NCBI RefSeq assembly: GCF_014842265.1
Contig: NZ_JACYVI010000006.1
Coordinates: 62,001-126,000, forward strand
Direction: 5' to 3'
Origin: Pseudomonas sp. CFBP 13711
Lineage (GTDB): Bacteria > Pseudomonadota > Gammaproteobacteria > Pseudomonadales > Pseudomonadaceae
DNA: 64,000 nucleotides
Shown here: piece after piece, positions 45,220 through 56,888 of the stretch
How the letters are laid out: each line of letters starts with the position of its first letter
How positions within the stretch are numbered: the first letter of the stretch is position 1
Notes under the pieces: generated by a model
Database searches by the model: none
Told to the model about the DNA's origin: nothing
The model's input: only the letters and a program-made list of their open reading frames with translations
Program-made: the position numbers and the translations under genes

Positions 45220-47067
45220 TTACGGCACCAGCTTGTCCAGCAGGGCCTTGTCACGCACAGCACCTTTGTCGGCGCTGGTCGCCAGCAGGGCGTAGGCCTT
45301 GAGGGCGGTGGTCACCTTGCGCGGGCGGGACTCAACCGGCTTCCAGCCTTTCTTTTCCTGCTCGGCGCGACGTTCGGCCATTTCCGCGTCGTCGATCATC
45401 AGGTTGATCGAGCGATTCGGAATGTCGATCAGCACTTTGTCGCCGTCACGAACCAGACCGATCGCGCCGCCGGCTGCGGCTTCAGGAGAAGCGTGGCCGA
45501 TGGACAGGCCAGAGGTCCCGCCCGAGAAACGTCCGTCGGTCAGCAGCGCACAGTCTTTGCCCAGGCCTTTGGATTTCAGGTATGACGTCGGGTACAGCAT
45601 TTCCTGCATGCCCGGGCCGCCTTTCGGACCTTCGTAACGGATGATCACGATGTCCCCGGCCTTCACCTCGTCCGCCAGAATGCCGCGAACGGCGCTGTCC
45701 TGGCTTTCGAAAATCTTGGCGTTGCCTTCGAACACATGAATCGATTCGTCCACGCCGGCGGTTTTTACCACGCAGCCGTCGAGCGCGATGTTGCCGTACA
45801 GCACGGCCAGGCCGCCTTCTTGCGAGTAGGCGTGCTCGACGCTGCGGATGCAGCCGTTCTCGCGGTCGTCGTCCAGGGTTTCCCAACGGGTCGACTGGCT
45901 GAAGGCCGTCTGGGTCGGAATACCGGCAGGGCCCGCTTTGAAGAAGTGATGCACCGCTTCGTCGTCAGTCTGGGTGATGTCCCACTTGGCGATGGCTTCT
46001 TCCATGGATTTGCTGTGCACGGTCGGCAGGTCGGTGTGCAGCAGTCCGCCACGGGCCAGCGAGCCCAGAATGCTGAAGATGCCGCCGGCGCGGTGGACGT
46101 CTTCCATGTGGTACTTCTGGATATTCGGCGCGACCTTGCACAGTTGCGGCACGCGGCGCGACAGGCGATCGATGTCGCGCAGGTCGAACGGAATCTCGGC
46201 TTCCTGGGCAGCGGCCAGCAAATGCAGGATGGTGTTGGTCGAGCCGCCCATGGCAATGTCGAGGGTCATCGCGTTTTCAAAGGCCTTGAAGTTGGCGATG
46301 TTGCGCGGCAGCACCGAGTCGTCATTGTCTTTGTAATAGGTTTTGCACAGGTCGACGATGGTGCGGCCGGCCTGCAGGAACAGCTGTTCGCGGTCGGAGT
46401 GGGTCGCCAGCGTCGAGCCGTTGCCCGGCAGCGCAAGGCCCAGGGCTTCGGTCAGGCAGTTCATCGAGTTGGCGGTGAACATCCCGGAGCACGAACCGCA
46501 CGTCGGGCAGGCGCTGCGCTCGTATTCAGCGACTTTTTCGTCGGACGCGGTGGAGTCGGCAGCGATGACCATGGCGTCGACCAGGTCCAGGCCGTGGCTG
46601 GCAAGCTTGGTCTTGCCGGCTTCCATCGGACCGCCGGAGACGAAGACCACCGGGATGTTCAGGCGCAACGCAGCCATCAGCATGCCGGGGGTGATCTTGT
46701 CGCAGTTGGAGATGCAGACAATGGCATCGGCGCAGTGGGCGTTGACCATGTACTCGACCGAGTCGGCAATGATCTCGCGGCTTGGCAGCGAATACAGCAT
46801 GCCGTCATGGCCCATGGCGATGCCGTCATCCACCGCGATGGTGTTGAATTCCTTGGCCACGCCGCCTGCTCTTTCGATCTCGCGCGCCACCAGCTGACCC
46901 ATGTCCTTCAAGTGGACGTGGCCCGGTACGAACTGGGTGAACGAGTTGGCGATGGCGATGATCGGCTTCTTGAAATCGTCGTCCTTCATGCCCGTGGCAC
47001 GCCACAAGGCGCGGGCGCCGGCCATATTGCGGCCGTGGGTGGACGTTTTCGAACGGTAATCAGGCAT
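45220..47067 (-). CDS. ilvD: Dihydroxy-acid dehydratase
   Basis: Fe-S enzyme of valine, leucine and isoleucine synthesis, removing water from dihydroxy acids. 615 residues. Iron-sulfur ligands and metal site are visible in [11 protein letters not shown] (about 121-131), [17 protein letters not shown] (about 194-210) and [17 protein letters not shown] near the C-terminus. [17 protein letters not shown] at the start is typical. The next helix region [14 protein letters not shown] is complete. Full length and apparently monocistronic. Confidence 0.97.
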   Translation of the reverse strand: MPDYRSKTSTHGRNMAGARALWRATGMKDDDFKKPIIAIANSFTQFVPGHVHLKDMGQLVAREIERAGGVAKEFNTIAVDDGIAMGHDGMLYSLPSREIIADSVEYMVNAHCADAIVCISNCDKITPGMLMAALRLNIPVVFVSGGPMEAGKTKLASHGLDLVDAMVIAADSTASDEKVAEYERSACPTCGSCSGMFTANSMNCLTEALGLALPGNGSTLATHSDREQLFLQAGRTIVDLCKTYYKDNDDSVLPRNIANFKAFENAMTLDIAMGGSTNTILHLLAAAQEAEIPFDLRDIDRLSRRVPQLCKVAPNIQKYHMEDVHRAGGIFSILGSLARGGLLHTDLPTVHSKSMEEAIAKWDITQTDDEAVHHFFKAGPAGIPTQTAFSQSTRWETLDDDRENGCIRSVEHAYSQEGGLAVLYGNIALDGCVVKTAGVDESIHVFEGNAKIFESQDSAVRGILADEVKAGDIVIIRYEGPKGGPGMQEMLYPTSYLKSKGLGKDCALLTDGRFSGGTSGLSIGHASPEAAAGGAIGLVRDGDKVLIDIPNRSINLMIDDAEMAERRAEQEKKGWKPVESRPRKVTTALKAYALLATSADKGAVRDKALLDKLVP

Positions 47068-47489
47068 TGGAACACTCCGGCTAATCGGCTGAATAAGGAA
47101 GGGAGTGAGCTTCTAGTGACGTCGTGTGCAAAAGGCAGTGACCGGATGCAGCGAAGAAACCGAACGATACGGGATCACCGTACGCCCAGCCTGAGCTCAT
47201 AAACCCGCCGGGGGATGACTGGCGATGAATAGCGCTGATTCTACACCTGTGAGGGCGGGAGGGAATGGCGGGAAGTGGGGCTGCGGATTCATCGGTCTGA
47301 TAACACAGATGTATCTGCAGACAAACGCAACTGTGGGAGTGAGCTTGCTCACGAAGGTGGCGGTACATTCGCTAAAGCTTCAGCGGGTGCAACGCCGTCT
47401 TCGTGAGCAAGCTCACTCCCACAGGGAGCAATCGCCTTCAGATCCGCGCGGGATCTGCATAAATGGGCGATCTCGTTACGCCACAGCCA
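47068..47489. other. Intergenic region between rlmI and ilvD
   Basis: About 420 bases with the ilvD promoter (near 47070-47300) and a family A REP pair (47331-47425). No gene seen; short frames have no recognisable product. Confidence 0.5.
47331..47425. repeat. REP pair (family A) in inverted orientation
   Basis: CTGTGGGAGTGAGCTTGCTC (47331) faces CGTGAGCAAGCTCACTCCC (ending near 47421). Both arms carry the GTGAG variant, so the pair changed together. Confidence 0.9.
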
Positions 47490-48686
47490 TCAGCTGTTCG
47501 GCAGCAACCGGCAGGTTATGCTTTTGATGTAGCGGGTCTCTGGGATCGCAGGGTGGACCGGGTGGTCCGGGCCCTGGCCTCCGCGCTCGAGCAGCTGGAT
47601 GTTGCGGTCCAGATGGCGGGCGCTGGTCAGCAGGATGTTTTGCAGGTCGTCTTCCGGCAGGTGCATCGAGCAGGAAGCGCTGACCAGAATGCCGTCCTTG
47701 CTGAGCAGGCGCATGGCTTGCTCGTTCAGGCGGCGGTAGGCGCCTTCGCCGTTTTTCATGTCTTTCTTGCGTTTGATGAACGCAGGCGGGTCGGCGATGA
47801 TCACGTCGAAACGCTCTTCAGCGGCTTTCAGCTCCTTCAGCGCTTCAAACACGTCGCCTTCGATGCAGGTGACCTTCTCCGCGAAGCCATTCAGCGCCGC
47901 GTTACGCTCTACACCGTCCAGCGCAAAGGCAGACGCATCCACGCAGAACACTTCGCTGGCGCCGAACGCACCGGCCTGGATGCCCCAGCCGCCGATATAA
48001 CTGAACAGGTCCAGCACACGCTTGCCCTTGGCGTAAGGCGCCAGGCGCGCGCGGTTCATGCGATGGTCGTAGAACCAGCCGGTCTTCTGGCCTTCCATCA
48101 CCGGCGCTTCGAATTTCACGCCGTTCTCTTCCAGCGCGACCCACTCCGGCACCAGGCCGAACGCGGTTTCAACGTAGCGGTTCAGCCCTTCGGCGTCGCG
48201 CGCGGCGGAGTCGTTCTTGAGCAGAATGCCGCTCGGTTTGATCACTTGAATCAGCGCAGCCAGCACGTCGTGTTTCAGTTGCTCCATGGCGGCTGACGCC
48301 AGCTGCACCACCAGAATGTCGCCGAAACGATCTACAACCAGACCCGGCAGCAGGTCGGAGTCGCCATAGACCAGGCGATAAAACGGCTTGTCGAACAGAC
48401 GCTCGCGCAGCGACAGGCAGACGTTCAGGCGATGAACGAGCAGCGACTTGTCCAGTGGCAGCTTGACGTCGCGGGACAGCAACCGTGCGCAGATCAGGTT
48501 TTGCGGGCTCATCGCGACGATGCCCAGCGGCTTGCCACCCGCGGCTTCGAGAATGGCTTGAGCGCCAGGAGCAAAGCCGTTGAGCGGGGTGGCAGCGACG
48601 TCGATTTCGTTGCTGTAGACCCACAAATGACCGGCGCGCAGGCGGCGATCGGCGTTGGGCTTGAGGCGCAAGCTAGGCAGGGACAT
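47490..48686 (-). CDS. rlmI: 23S rRNA m5C1962 methyltransferase RlmI
   Basis: 398 residues: N-terminal PUA domain (RLKPNADRRLRAGHLWVYSNEI), a linker domain, and a Rossmann methyltransferase with RVLDLFSYIGGWGIQA (about 225-240), catalytic DPPAFIKRKKDM and the second cysteine-bearing loop SASCSMHL. Length and order match RlmI/YccW. Single gene, divergent from the HDOD gene. Confidence 0.9.
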   Translation of the reverse strand: MSLPSLRLKPNADRRLRAGHLWVYSNEIDVAATPLNGFAPGAQAILEAAGGKPLGIVAMSPQNLICARLLSRDVKLPLDKSLLVHRLNVCLSLRERLFDKPFYRLVYGDSDLLPGLVVDRFGDILVVQLASAAMEQLKHDVLAALIQVIKPSGILLKNDSAARDAEGLNRYVETAFGLVPEWVALEENGVKFEAPVMEGQKTGWFYDHRMNRARLAPYAKGKRVLDLFSYIGGWGIQAGAFGASEVFCVDASAFALDGVERNAALNGFAEKVTCIEGDVFEALKELKAAEERFDVIIADPPAFIKRKKDMKNGEGAYRRLNEQAMRLLSKDGILVSASCSMHLPEDDLQNILLTSARHLDRNIQLLERGGQGPDHPVHPAIPETRYIKSITCRLLPNS

Positions 48687-48853
48687 GACGTCGCTCCGGA
48701 AAAAAGAGCGGGAGTATAGCGCGTCAGTCGGCTGGCGGGCGCGCCGTGCTCTGTTACCGTCTGGCTGTCCGTCGGATCCGTTGAATCGTCATCCAGTTGT
48801 CGACCCATGGCCGCGAGGGGTTAGAATCGTGGCCTGACCCCGAGTGTGAAGTT

Positions 48854-49720
48854 ATGTCCCAAGAGCTTACGTCCGAGCAGATCCAGCAGGCGTTACAAGG
48901 CATCAGCGTCCCGCCCCAGCCGCAAATCATGGTGGATTTGCAGATGGAGCAGTACATGCCCGACCCTGACCTGGGTGCCATCGCCCGGTTGATCGCCCAG
49001 GATCCGGGGCTTTCCGGCGCGCTGCTGAAAATCGTCAATTCCAGCCATTACGGCCTGAGCAATAAAATCGCTTCGATTCAGCGGGCGGTGAATCTGCTCG
49101 GCAGTCGCTCGGTCATCAACCTGATCAACGCGCAGTCGATCAAGGGCGAGATGAGCGACGAAACCATCGTCGTGCTCAACCGTTTCTGGGACACCGCCCA
49201 GGACGTTGCGATGACCAGTCTGACGATCGCCAAGCGCATCGGCTCACAAACCGTGGACGAATCCTACGCGCTGGGTCTGTTTCATGACTGCGGCGTGCCG
49301 CTAATGATCAAGCGTTTCCCCGATTACATGAGCGTGCTCGAAGAAGCGTATTCCAACGCCACCGCCGAGTGCCGCGTCGTCGACACCGAGAACAGGCTGC
49401 TGAACACCAACCACGCCGTTGTCGGTTATTTCACCGCCAAGTCCTGGCGTTTGCCTGAACATGTGAGCAACGCCATTGCCAATCACCACAACGCGCTGGC
49501 GATTTTTCAGGACGACTCGGGTCGCAACGCGCCACTGAAAAACATGCTGGCCGTGCTGAAAATGGCCGAGCATGTGTGCGAATCTCACCGCGTCCTGGGC
49601 AACGAGCCCGTCGACCACGAGTGGAACAGCATTGGTCCTCTGGTGCTCGACTACGTCGGCTTCTCTGACTATGACTTCGAAAACCTCAAAGAAAGTATTC
49701 GTGAGCTGAGTGCGCACTGA
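48854..49720 (+). CDS. HDOD-domain signalling protein
   Basis: 288 residues, nearly all one HDOD domain (an HD-like fold that lacks full metal-binding residues). Marks: LGAIARLIAQDPGLSGALLKIVNSSHYGLSNKIASIQRAVNLLGSRSV in parts around 38-85, then ALGLFHDCGVPLM and HHNALAIF. Such proteins act as scaffolds in motility, chemotaxis or division control; the specific role is unknown. The ATG at 48854 fits the family; the longer frame from 48797 does not add a domain. mutM follows 38 bases downstream. Confidence 0.8.
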   Translation: MSQELTSEQIQQALQGISVPPQPQIMVDLQMEQYMPDPDLGAIARLIAQDPGLSGALLKIVNSSHYGLSNKIASIQRAVNLLGSRSVINLINAQSIKGEMSDETIVVLNRFWDTAQDVAMTSLTIAKRIGSQTVDESYALGLFHDCGVPLMIKRFPDYMSVLEEAYSNATAECRVVDTENRLLNTNHAVVGYFTAKSWRLPEHVSNAIANHHNALAIFQDDSGRNAPLKNMLAVLKMAEHVCESHRVLGNEPVDHEWNSIGPLVLDYVGFSDYDFENLKESIRELSAH

Positions 49721-49758
49721 CCCTGCGCACCTGACCTCACCCTTCATCGAGCGGCCCC

Positions 49759-50571
49759 ATGCCTGAATTACCTGAAGTCGAAACCACTCGTCGGGGCATC
49801 GCACCGCATCTGGTGGGCCAGCGCGTCAGCCGGGTGATCGTGCGCGATCGTCGCCTGCGCTGGCCGATCCCCGAAGACCTCGACGTGCGCCTGTCTGGGC
49901 AGAAAATCGTGGCCGTCGAGCGCCGCGCCAAGTATCTGCTGATCCAGGCGGAGGTCGGCACCTTGATCAGCCACCTCGGCATGTCGGGCAATCTTCGCCT
50001 GGTGGATGCCGGTCTGCCGCCGCTCAAGCATGAGCACGTCGACATCGAACTCGAGTCCGGCCTGGCCTTGCGCTACACCGACCCCCGTCGTTTCGGCGCC
50101 ATGCTCTGGAGCCTTGATCCGCTCAACCACGAGCTGCTCGCGCGCCTGGGGCCGGAACCGCTGACCGAGGTGTTCGATGGTTTGCGTCTGTTCGAGCTTT
50201 CTCGCGGCCGGGCGATGGCAGTCAAGCCTTTCATCATGGACAACGCAATCGTGGTGGGCGTCGGCAACATCTATGCGACCGAAGCCCTGTTTGCCGCCGG
50301 AATCGATCCGCGCCGTACCGCCGGGAGTGTTTCCAAGGCGCGCTATATAAAGCTGGCCATTGAAATCAAACGCATCCTGGCCGCCGCCATCGAGCGAGGC
50401 GGGACGACGCTGCGGGATTTCATCGGCGGCGACGGCCAGCCCGGCTACTTCCAGCAGGAACTGTTCGCGTACGGCCGCGGCGAGCAGCCGTGCAAGGTCT
50501 GCGGGACCACGCTGCGAGAAGTGAAGCTGGGTCAGCGGGCCAGCGTTTACTGCCCGAAGTGCCAGAAATAA
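49759..50571 (+). CDS. mutM: Formamidopyrimidine-DNA glycosylase
   Basis: Removes 8-oxoguanine and ring-opened purines from DNA. 270 residues with the catalytic N-terminus [13 protein letters not shown] (Pro2/Glu3), the conserved lysine region RRAKYLL, LSHLGMSG-like [12 protein letters not shown], the H2TH helix area [21 protein letters not shown], and the C-terminal zinc finger CKVC...CPKC (about 246-267). Complete. Confidence 0.97.
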   Translation: MPELPEVETTRRGIAPHLVGQRVSRVIVRDRRLRWPIPEDLDVRLSGQKIVAVERRAKYLLIQAEVGTLISHLGMSGNLRLVDAGLPPLKHEHVDIELESGLALRYTDPRRFGAMLWSLDPLNHELLARLGPEPLTEVFDGLRLFELSRGRAMAVKPFIMDNAIVVGVGNIYATEALFAAGIDPRRTAGSVSKARYIKLAIEIKRILAAAIERGGTTLRDFIGGDGQPGYFQQELFAYGRGEQPCKVCGTTLREVKLGQRASVYCPKCQK

Positions 50572-50736
50572 TTCCCGACAGCGACAGGAAGTACTGACCG
50601 CCGCTTGGTCGCCAGGGTTTATCCGACGTCTCCTACAGGGCGTGTGTCGTCAGTGAGACACGCCGCCCCTTGCGTAAGCCCGCGCCCTGTTTATAGTGAA
50701 CAGCTTCATATCTGCCTTAGCCTGAAGGACCATGCC

Positions 50737-51072
50737 ATGAGCCCGTTTCGCATGCTTGCTGCCACGTTGGCCGTGTTCTTCGGCTTGCAATTCACGCCTG
50801 CGCTGGCTCAGGACGCGACAGGCAGTGGTGATCCCGTCTACGAAATCGAAAGTCCTCCTGCCTACGCGATGATCGGCGACCTGCTGATTGCGCGGCCGAT
50901 TCTCATCGTTGCCACCGTCATTGGCGCCGGGTTGTTTGTGGTTGCATTGCCGTTTACCGCCGCCGGTGGCGGCATTGGCCGCACCGGCAAGGCCCTTGTC
51001 GTGGATCCGGGCAAGGCGGCATTTGTCCGCTGCCTGGGTTGCACCGGCGATGGTTACGGCAAGCAGGACTGA
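50737..51072 (+). CDS. Small exported/membrane protein of unknown function
   Basis: 111 residues. A signal peptide-like start ([20 protein letters not shown], cleavage after ALA near residue 24), one further membrane helix ([20 protein letters not shown], about 52-72) and a tail with [19 protein letters not shown] containing CLGC. The ATG at 50737 lies 5 bases after another ATG that is out of frame; GAAGGAC precedes both. The 3' end overlaps the convergent ggt gene by 19 bases. Homologues are often labelled as multidrug transporters without support. Confidence 0.65.
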   Translation: MSPFRMLAATLAVFFGLQFTPALAQDATGSGDPVYEIESPPAYAMIGDLLIARPILIVATVIGAGLFVVALPFTAAGGGIGRTGKALVVDPGKAAFVRCLGCTGDGYGKQD

Positions 51073-52796
51073 TCGGCGCAGGCGCGCATCAGCTTCAGCG
51101 CGCCATCGGGTTTGAATATCGTCGAAACGCCGATGCCGCGTGGATCACTGGCCGCTTCAACCCGGGCACTGTTCTTGTGCCACAACAACACCTGCTGGTT
51201 GCCAAAATCCTTCGCCGTCTCTTTCAGCGTGTAACCGCGCTCGCGCAGGTCAGCCAGTTCCTGCTCAGTGAAAGTCCCCGGCTCGTACTCGACCACATCC
51301 GGCGTGTACTGGTGGTGATAGCGCGGCGTTGATGCCCAGTTGGCAATCGGCTGATCATCAAGGTATTGCAGTATCGACAGCAGCACCATGCTGGGGATAC
51401 GGCTGCCGCCCGGGGTGCCGAAGGCTGCGAGGGACTGCGGGCCTTCTATGAAACTCGGGCTCATGCTGGAGAGGGGCCGCTTGCCCGGCTCAATGGCGTT
51501 GGCGTGACCGCCTGCCGCCGCCGAGGTGCTTTGGCCTTTGGGGTCGATGGCAAAGTCGTCCATTTCATCGTTGAGGATGATCCCAGTGCCAGGCACGGTG
51601 AACGCGGAGCCGAAGGGCAGATTCAGCGAGAGTGTCGCCGTGACGGCGTTGCCCTCGTTATCCAGGACCGCGAAATGGCTGGTGTTATCGCCCTCACGCC
51701 AGCGCGGGGCGGGTGGCAGGATGTTGTTGGGCGTGGCGCGGTGGGGGTCGATGCTGGTGGTGAGTTGCAGCAGGTAGTCGGGGGAGAGCAGTTGAGCCAC
51801 CGGATTGGGCACGAAGTCAGGGTCCCCCAGCAATACGCGATCACGGTAAGCGCGGCGCAGTGCCTCGATCACCAAGTGCGCCCGCTGGATTTTCCCTGAC
51901 TCCCGCCACGGCAGTTGTTGCAGCATGAACAGGCTTTGCGCCAGAGCGATGCCACCTGCCGAGGGCGGAGGTGCGCTGATCAGCTCCCGTTGATCGGCCA
52001 TCTGAACGCGCAAAGGCGTGCGCGTGACGACTTCATATTCTTCGAAATCGTGGTAATTCCAGATGCCCCCTGCGCGGCGAACGCCGCTGACCATCGCCTG
52101 CGCCACCAGACCGCTGTAGAACCCTGCGCGGCCATTGTCGGCAAGGCGCTCCAGCGTCTGCGCCAGTTCCGGCTGGGTGATGACGTCACCCAGATTTGGC
52201 ACATCGTTGTTGCGCAGAAACAGGCGCGCACTCTCCTTGTCATTACGCAGCGCGAACAGCCGCCAACTGGCGCGTTCGCGATAAACACTGTCCACTTTGA
52301 AACCGCGATAGGCGACCCGGATTGCCGGCGCGAGTGAAATCGTAAGCGGCAATCGGCCATAGCGTTCGGCGAGTTCGACCAGCGCAGCGGGAAGCCCGGG
52401 AATCGCGGCCGCCAGAGGTCCGTTGAGGGATAGGTCCGGCTGGAGGATCCCTTTGCGGTGGAACATTTTGGGTTTGGATTTGAGCGGCGCCTTTTCGCGC
52501 GCGTCGAGAAATTGATACTGAACGGGGATGCCGGATTGGCGCAGCAGGAAAAACCCGCCGCCGCCGAGGCCCGACCCGTAGGGCTCCACGACGGCGAGGG
52601 TCGCGCTGATGGCGATTGCGGCATCGAATGCGTTGCCGCCGTCGACCAGGATTTCCTGACCGGCGGCCGTCGCGATGGGGTGCGGACTGGCAATGGCGGC
52701 CTGATCAGGGTGATCGGGGCTGGCCTGGGCCGAAAAAACGCACAGCAGAAACACTGCGCCTGACAAAACAGGTATCCGTTCCAGCATAGAGATCAT
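51054..52796 (-). CDS. ggt: Gamma-glutamyltranspeptidase
   Basis: Periplasmic hydrolysis and transfer of gamma-glutamyl groups from glutathione; the precursor cuts itself into two chains. About 580 residues from 52796, with an alternative ATG at 52787. Signal peptide [15 protein letters not shown]. Large subunit: [21 protein letters not shown] and [12 protein letters not shown]. The catalytic threonine opens the small subunit in [16 protein letters not shown] (about 383), with the oxyanion/substrate region [12 protein letters not shown] later. Releases cysteinylglycine, in line with sulfur recycling seen elsewhere in the window. Confidence 0.9.
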   Translation of the reverse strand: MISMLERIPVLSGAVFLLCVFSAQASPDHPDQAAIASPHPIATAAGQEILVDGGNAFDAAIAISATLAVVEPYGSGLGGGGFFLLRQSGIPVQYQFLDAREKAPLKSKPKMFHRKGILQPDLSLNGPLAAAIPGLPAALVELAERYGRLPLTISLAPAIRVAYRGFKVDSVYRERASWRLFALRNDKESARLFLRNNDVPNLGDVITQPELAQTLERLADNGRAGFYSGLVAQAMVSGVRRAGGIWNYHDFEEYEVVTRTPLRVQMADQRELISAPPPSAGGIALAQSLFMLQQLPWRESGKIQRAHLVIEALRRAYRDRVLLGDPDFVPNPVAQLLSPDYLLQLTTSIDPHRATPNNILPPAPRWREGDNTSHFAVLDNEGNAVTATLSLNLPFGSAFTVPGTGIILNDEMDDFAIDPKGQSTSAAAGGHANAIEPGKRPLSSMSPSFIEGPQSLAAFGTPGGSRIPSMVLLSILQYLDDQPIANWASTPRYHHQYTPDVVEYEPGTFTEQELADLRERGYTLKETAKDFGNQQVLLWHKNSARVEAASDPRGIGVSTIFKPDGALKLMRACADQSCLP

Positions 52797-52874
52797 GCGT
52801 ATCTCGCTCAATTCAACAGGCGTTAAGCCAGTGTCTTCGGCGAAAGCACGTATGCCGACAGGATATGCGTTCGG

Positions 52875-53159
<285 letters not shown>

Positions 53160-53225
53160 TCAAAACGAATGCGGCGGATTGTGCCGCATTAGCGCTCGGT
53201 ATGCACCTCGCCTCGACGCAAGGCC

Positions 53226-54031
<806 letters not shown>

Positions 54032-55471
54032 TCACCGCACGAACAGTTTCTGAATCAGCTTCTGGATCGCCTTTCCATAGGGCGGGTAGATCAGGCGTGC
54101 GGCGTTGAAGCGTTGTTTGATCAGCACGCCTTTGGCATGGCTGAACGTCAGAAACCCTTCGTGCCCGTGGTAATGGCCCATGCCCGACGCGCCGATGCCG
54201 CCGAAAGGCAAGTCGTCCTGGGCGACATGCAGCAGGGTGTCATTCAGGCAGACGCCGCCCGAATGCGTCTGCTCCAGCACGCGGTTCTGTTCATGTCGGT
54301 CGTAGCCGAAGTAGTACAGCGCCAGTGGCCTTGGGCGTTGATTGATGTAGGCGAACGCGTGCTCGATCTGGTCATAGGGCACGATCGGCAGCAGCGGTCC
54401 GAAGATCTCGTCCTGCATGATCAGCATGTCGTCGCTCACATCCAGAATCAGGCTGAACGGCATTCTGCGGTCCTGCCCCTCGGCGAACAGCTGAACCACC
54501 CGGGCACCCTTGGTTTGCGCGTCGGCGAGATACGAATTCAGCCGTGCGACATGCCGCTGATTGATGATTGCGGTGTAGTCCGGGTTGTCGGCCAGCGTGG
54601 GATAAAAACGCATGACCGCTTCCCTGTAGGATTCGACGAATTCGTCAACGCGATCCCTGGGCACCAGCACGTAGTCGGGCGCTACGCAGGTTTGTCCGGC
54701 GTTGAGGGTTTTGCCGAAAGCGATGCGTTCGGCGGCGTCCTTGAGCGGGACGTCGCGGGACACGATGGCGGGGGATTTACCGCCCAGCTCCAGCGTCACG
54801 GGCGTGAGGTTTTCCGCCGCCGCGCGCATGACATGCCGCCCGACGCTGGTGGCGCCCGTGAACAATAAGTGATTAAACGGTAACCTCGAAAAGGCCGCGC
54901 CGACCTCCGCCTCGCCCAGCACAACCCCGACGTGATCCTCCGCAAACACTCGTGCCAGCAGGCTTTTTAGCAAAGCGCCGGTGGCGGGCGTGGATTCGCT
55001 GAGCTTGAGCATCACGCGGTTACCCGCCGCCAACGCGCCCACCAGCGGCCCGATGGCCAGATACAGCGGGTAATTCCACGGCACCACCACGCCAATCACG
55101 CCTAACGGCTGGTAAACGACTTTCGCGCTCGCGGGCTGGAACGCCAGGCCGACGCTTCGGCGGGAAGGCCGCATCCATTGCTTCAAATGACGCTGGGCAT
55201 GGCGGATGTTGTGCAGGCAGGGCATCAGCTCGGCGAGGAGCGTTTCATCGGCGCTGCGGTGGCTGAAATCAGCGCTGATCGCGTCAATGATTGCCTGACG
55301 CTCGGTGCTGAGCAGCCCGTGCAGGCGGTCGAGCCATTGCTTGCGTTCTTGCAGCGTCGGCATCGGATTGGCGGCGAATGCGCGACGTTGTTCGTCGAAT
55401 ACCTGCTCCAGGCTGCTGCGAAAGGGAGGGGCATCGTCTGCATAGGGCAGAAGCTTGGATTCGACGGGCAT
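54032..55471 (-). CDS. Coniferyl-aldehyde-type dehydrogenase
   Basis: NAD(P)-dependent oxidation of an aldehyde, 479 residues. PWNYPLYLAIGPL, the catalytic Glu in TLELGGKSPAIV and catalytic Cys in NAGQTCVAPDYVLV (about 255) are present. The branch with QPLGVIGVVVPWNYP and GGIGASGMGHYHGHEGF resembles CalB coniferyl aldehyde dehydrogenases and ALDH3-like enzymes. It is divergent from an MFS exporter. The neighbouring TetR regulator may control it. Natural substrate unknown. Confidence 0.8.
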   Translation of the reverse strand: MPVESKLLPYADDAPPFRSSLEQVFDEQRRAFAANPMPTLQERKQWLDRLHGLLSTERQAIIDAISADFSHRSADETLLAELMPCLHNIRHAQRHLKQWMRPSRRSVGLAFQPASAKVVYQPLGVIGVVVPWNYPLYLAIGPLVGALAAGNRVMLKLSESTPATGALLKSLLARVFAEDHVGVVLGEAEVGAAFSRLPFNHLLFTGATSVGRHVMRAAAENLTPVTLELGGKSPAIVSRDVPLKDAAERIAFGKTLNAGQTCVAPDYVLVPRDRVDEFVESYREAVMRFYPTLADNPDYTAIINQRHVARLNSYLADAQTKGARVVQLFAEGQDRRMPFSLILDVSDDMLIMQDEIFGPLLPIVPYDQIEHAFAYINQRPRPLALYYFGYDRHEQNRVLEQTHSGGVCLNDTLLHVAQDDLPFGGIGASGMGHYHGHEGFLTFSHAKGVLIKQRFNAARLIYPPYGKAIQKLIQKLFVR

Positions 55472-55619
55472 CGCAGCAGTCCTTATTAACGTTATGCAGG
55501 GGTTTTTAGAGTCATTGCTCTACGAAGTCAACGGTCCTTGCATTCGCTCGCAGACGCACGCCAGACTGTCCCGGCTAAAACTGAACTGCCGCCCCTGCAC
55601 CACCCGACACGGAGTCTCA

Positions 55620-56816
55620 ATGCGCACGGACTATCTGGCGTTTTTCATTTCCCTGTTTCTCTCCCGCCTCGCCGATCAGGTTCTGCTGTTTCTGGTGCCG
55701 CTGATTGTCTTTCAAACCACCAACAGCGCGTCCCTGGCGGGGCTGGCGTTTTTCGTCGAGACATTGCCGCGCTTCCTTGCCTTCCCGATTTGCGGCGCGC
55801 TGTGCGACAAATACTCGCCCATCCGGTTGCTGCACATCAGCCAGATCTACCGCGCATTGATCTGTCTGGTCGCGATGGGGCTGTACGGCCTGTTTGGCGG
55901 CATCGGCTGGCTGATCGGGCTGTCGGCGATCTGCGGCGTCCTGACCACCCAGGGGATCATGGCCCGGGAAGTGGTGATGCCGCATATTTTCCCGGATTAC
56001 CGCTACGGCAAGACGCTCTCCTACTCTCAGATCGCCGACCAGACCGGCCTGGTGCTCGGGCCTTTGCTGGCCGCGCTGGCCCTGGAAATCTGCCCGTGGT
56101 GGGGCGTCGTGATGGGTGTGGCGCTGGTGTTCGTTGCGGCGGATCTCGCCATGGGCGTCTGGCAACGCAAGAGCGACGTCACGCTGGAGCGCTTTGATCA
56201 GCACGCAGGCCGCTGGACCCAGCCACTGAAAATCGCCTTCGGACACATCTTCCGACTGGCCGAACTGAAGAAGATCATTTTGCTGGCGGTCGGCGTCAAC
56301 CTGATCGTCGGCGTCACCCTGGCCAGCTCGGCGGCCATGGTGATCGGCTCGTTTGGCGAGAGCAAAGATTTCTACGCCGGTCTGCAGGCGGCGGGCGCCT
56401 TGCTGACCATCGCGATTCTGTTTGTTCTGGCCCGGGTCAGCCTGCCGCTGAAACTGCTCGGTGCGATGTCATACATCGCCTTGCTGCTGGGTGCATTCAT
56501 TACCGCCACGAGTGCGTCATCCGAGGTCTACCTTGTCGGCTTTCTGCTGATCGTCGGCTTCGACAAAATGTTCAACGTCTACATGCGCAGCATTCGTCAG
56601 CGGGTCATTCCGGCGCGGGACTTCGGCAAGACCGTCGGCGTCATCACGCTGCTGAACAACCTGTCGCAACCGCTGGCCGGGTTACTGGTGGGAGTGCTGA
56701 CGGCGCCGATCGGTCTGCGCGGCGTCATTTTAATCAACGTGCTGGCGGCAGCCGTGCTCGGTGTTGGCGTCGCAGCGGTGGTTCGGCTCAGGGTGGCAAC
56801 GGCCGTGGAGCGATGA
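55620..56816 (+). CDS. MFS transporter
   Basis: 398 residues with about twelve membrane helices. The motif-A-like loop GALCDKYSPIRLL (about 60-72) after TM2 marks the major facilitator superfamily, DHA-like exporters. RTDYLAFFISLFLSRLADQVL begins TM1. GGAG five bases before the ATG at 55620 sets the start; the longer frame from 55455 would enter the divergent dehydrogenase gene. Cargo unknown. Confidence 0.8.
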   Translation: MRTDYLAFFISLFLSRLADQVLLFLVPLIVFQTTNSASLAGLAFFVETLPRFLAFPICGALCDKYSPIRLLHISQIYRALICLVAMGLYGLFGGIGWLIGLSAICGVLTTQGIMAREVVMPHIFPDYRYGKTLSYSQIADQTGLVLGPLLAALALEICPWWGVVMGVALVFVAADLAMGVWQRKSDVTLERFDQHAGRWTQPLKIAFGHIFRLAELKKIILLAVGVNLIVGVTLASSAAMVIGSFGESKDFYAGLQAAGALLTIAILFVLARVSLPLKLLGAMSYIALLLGAFITATSASSEVYLVGFLLIVGFDKMFNVYMRSIRQRVIPARDFGKTVGVITLLNNLSQPLAGLLVGVLTAPIGLRGVILINVLAAAVLGVGVAAVVRLRVATAVER

Positions 56817-56888
56817 AGTCTGCAACGGATCCGACGCTTGCGTTAAGATCCGGCACATCCCTGTTACGTTTCGACGTTCGAGTTGAAC

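Noticed and set aside
45736-47202. 488-codon plus-strand frame over ilvD
   Set aside because: Antisense of ilvD and extends into its promoter; no recognisable domain.
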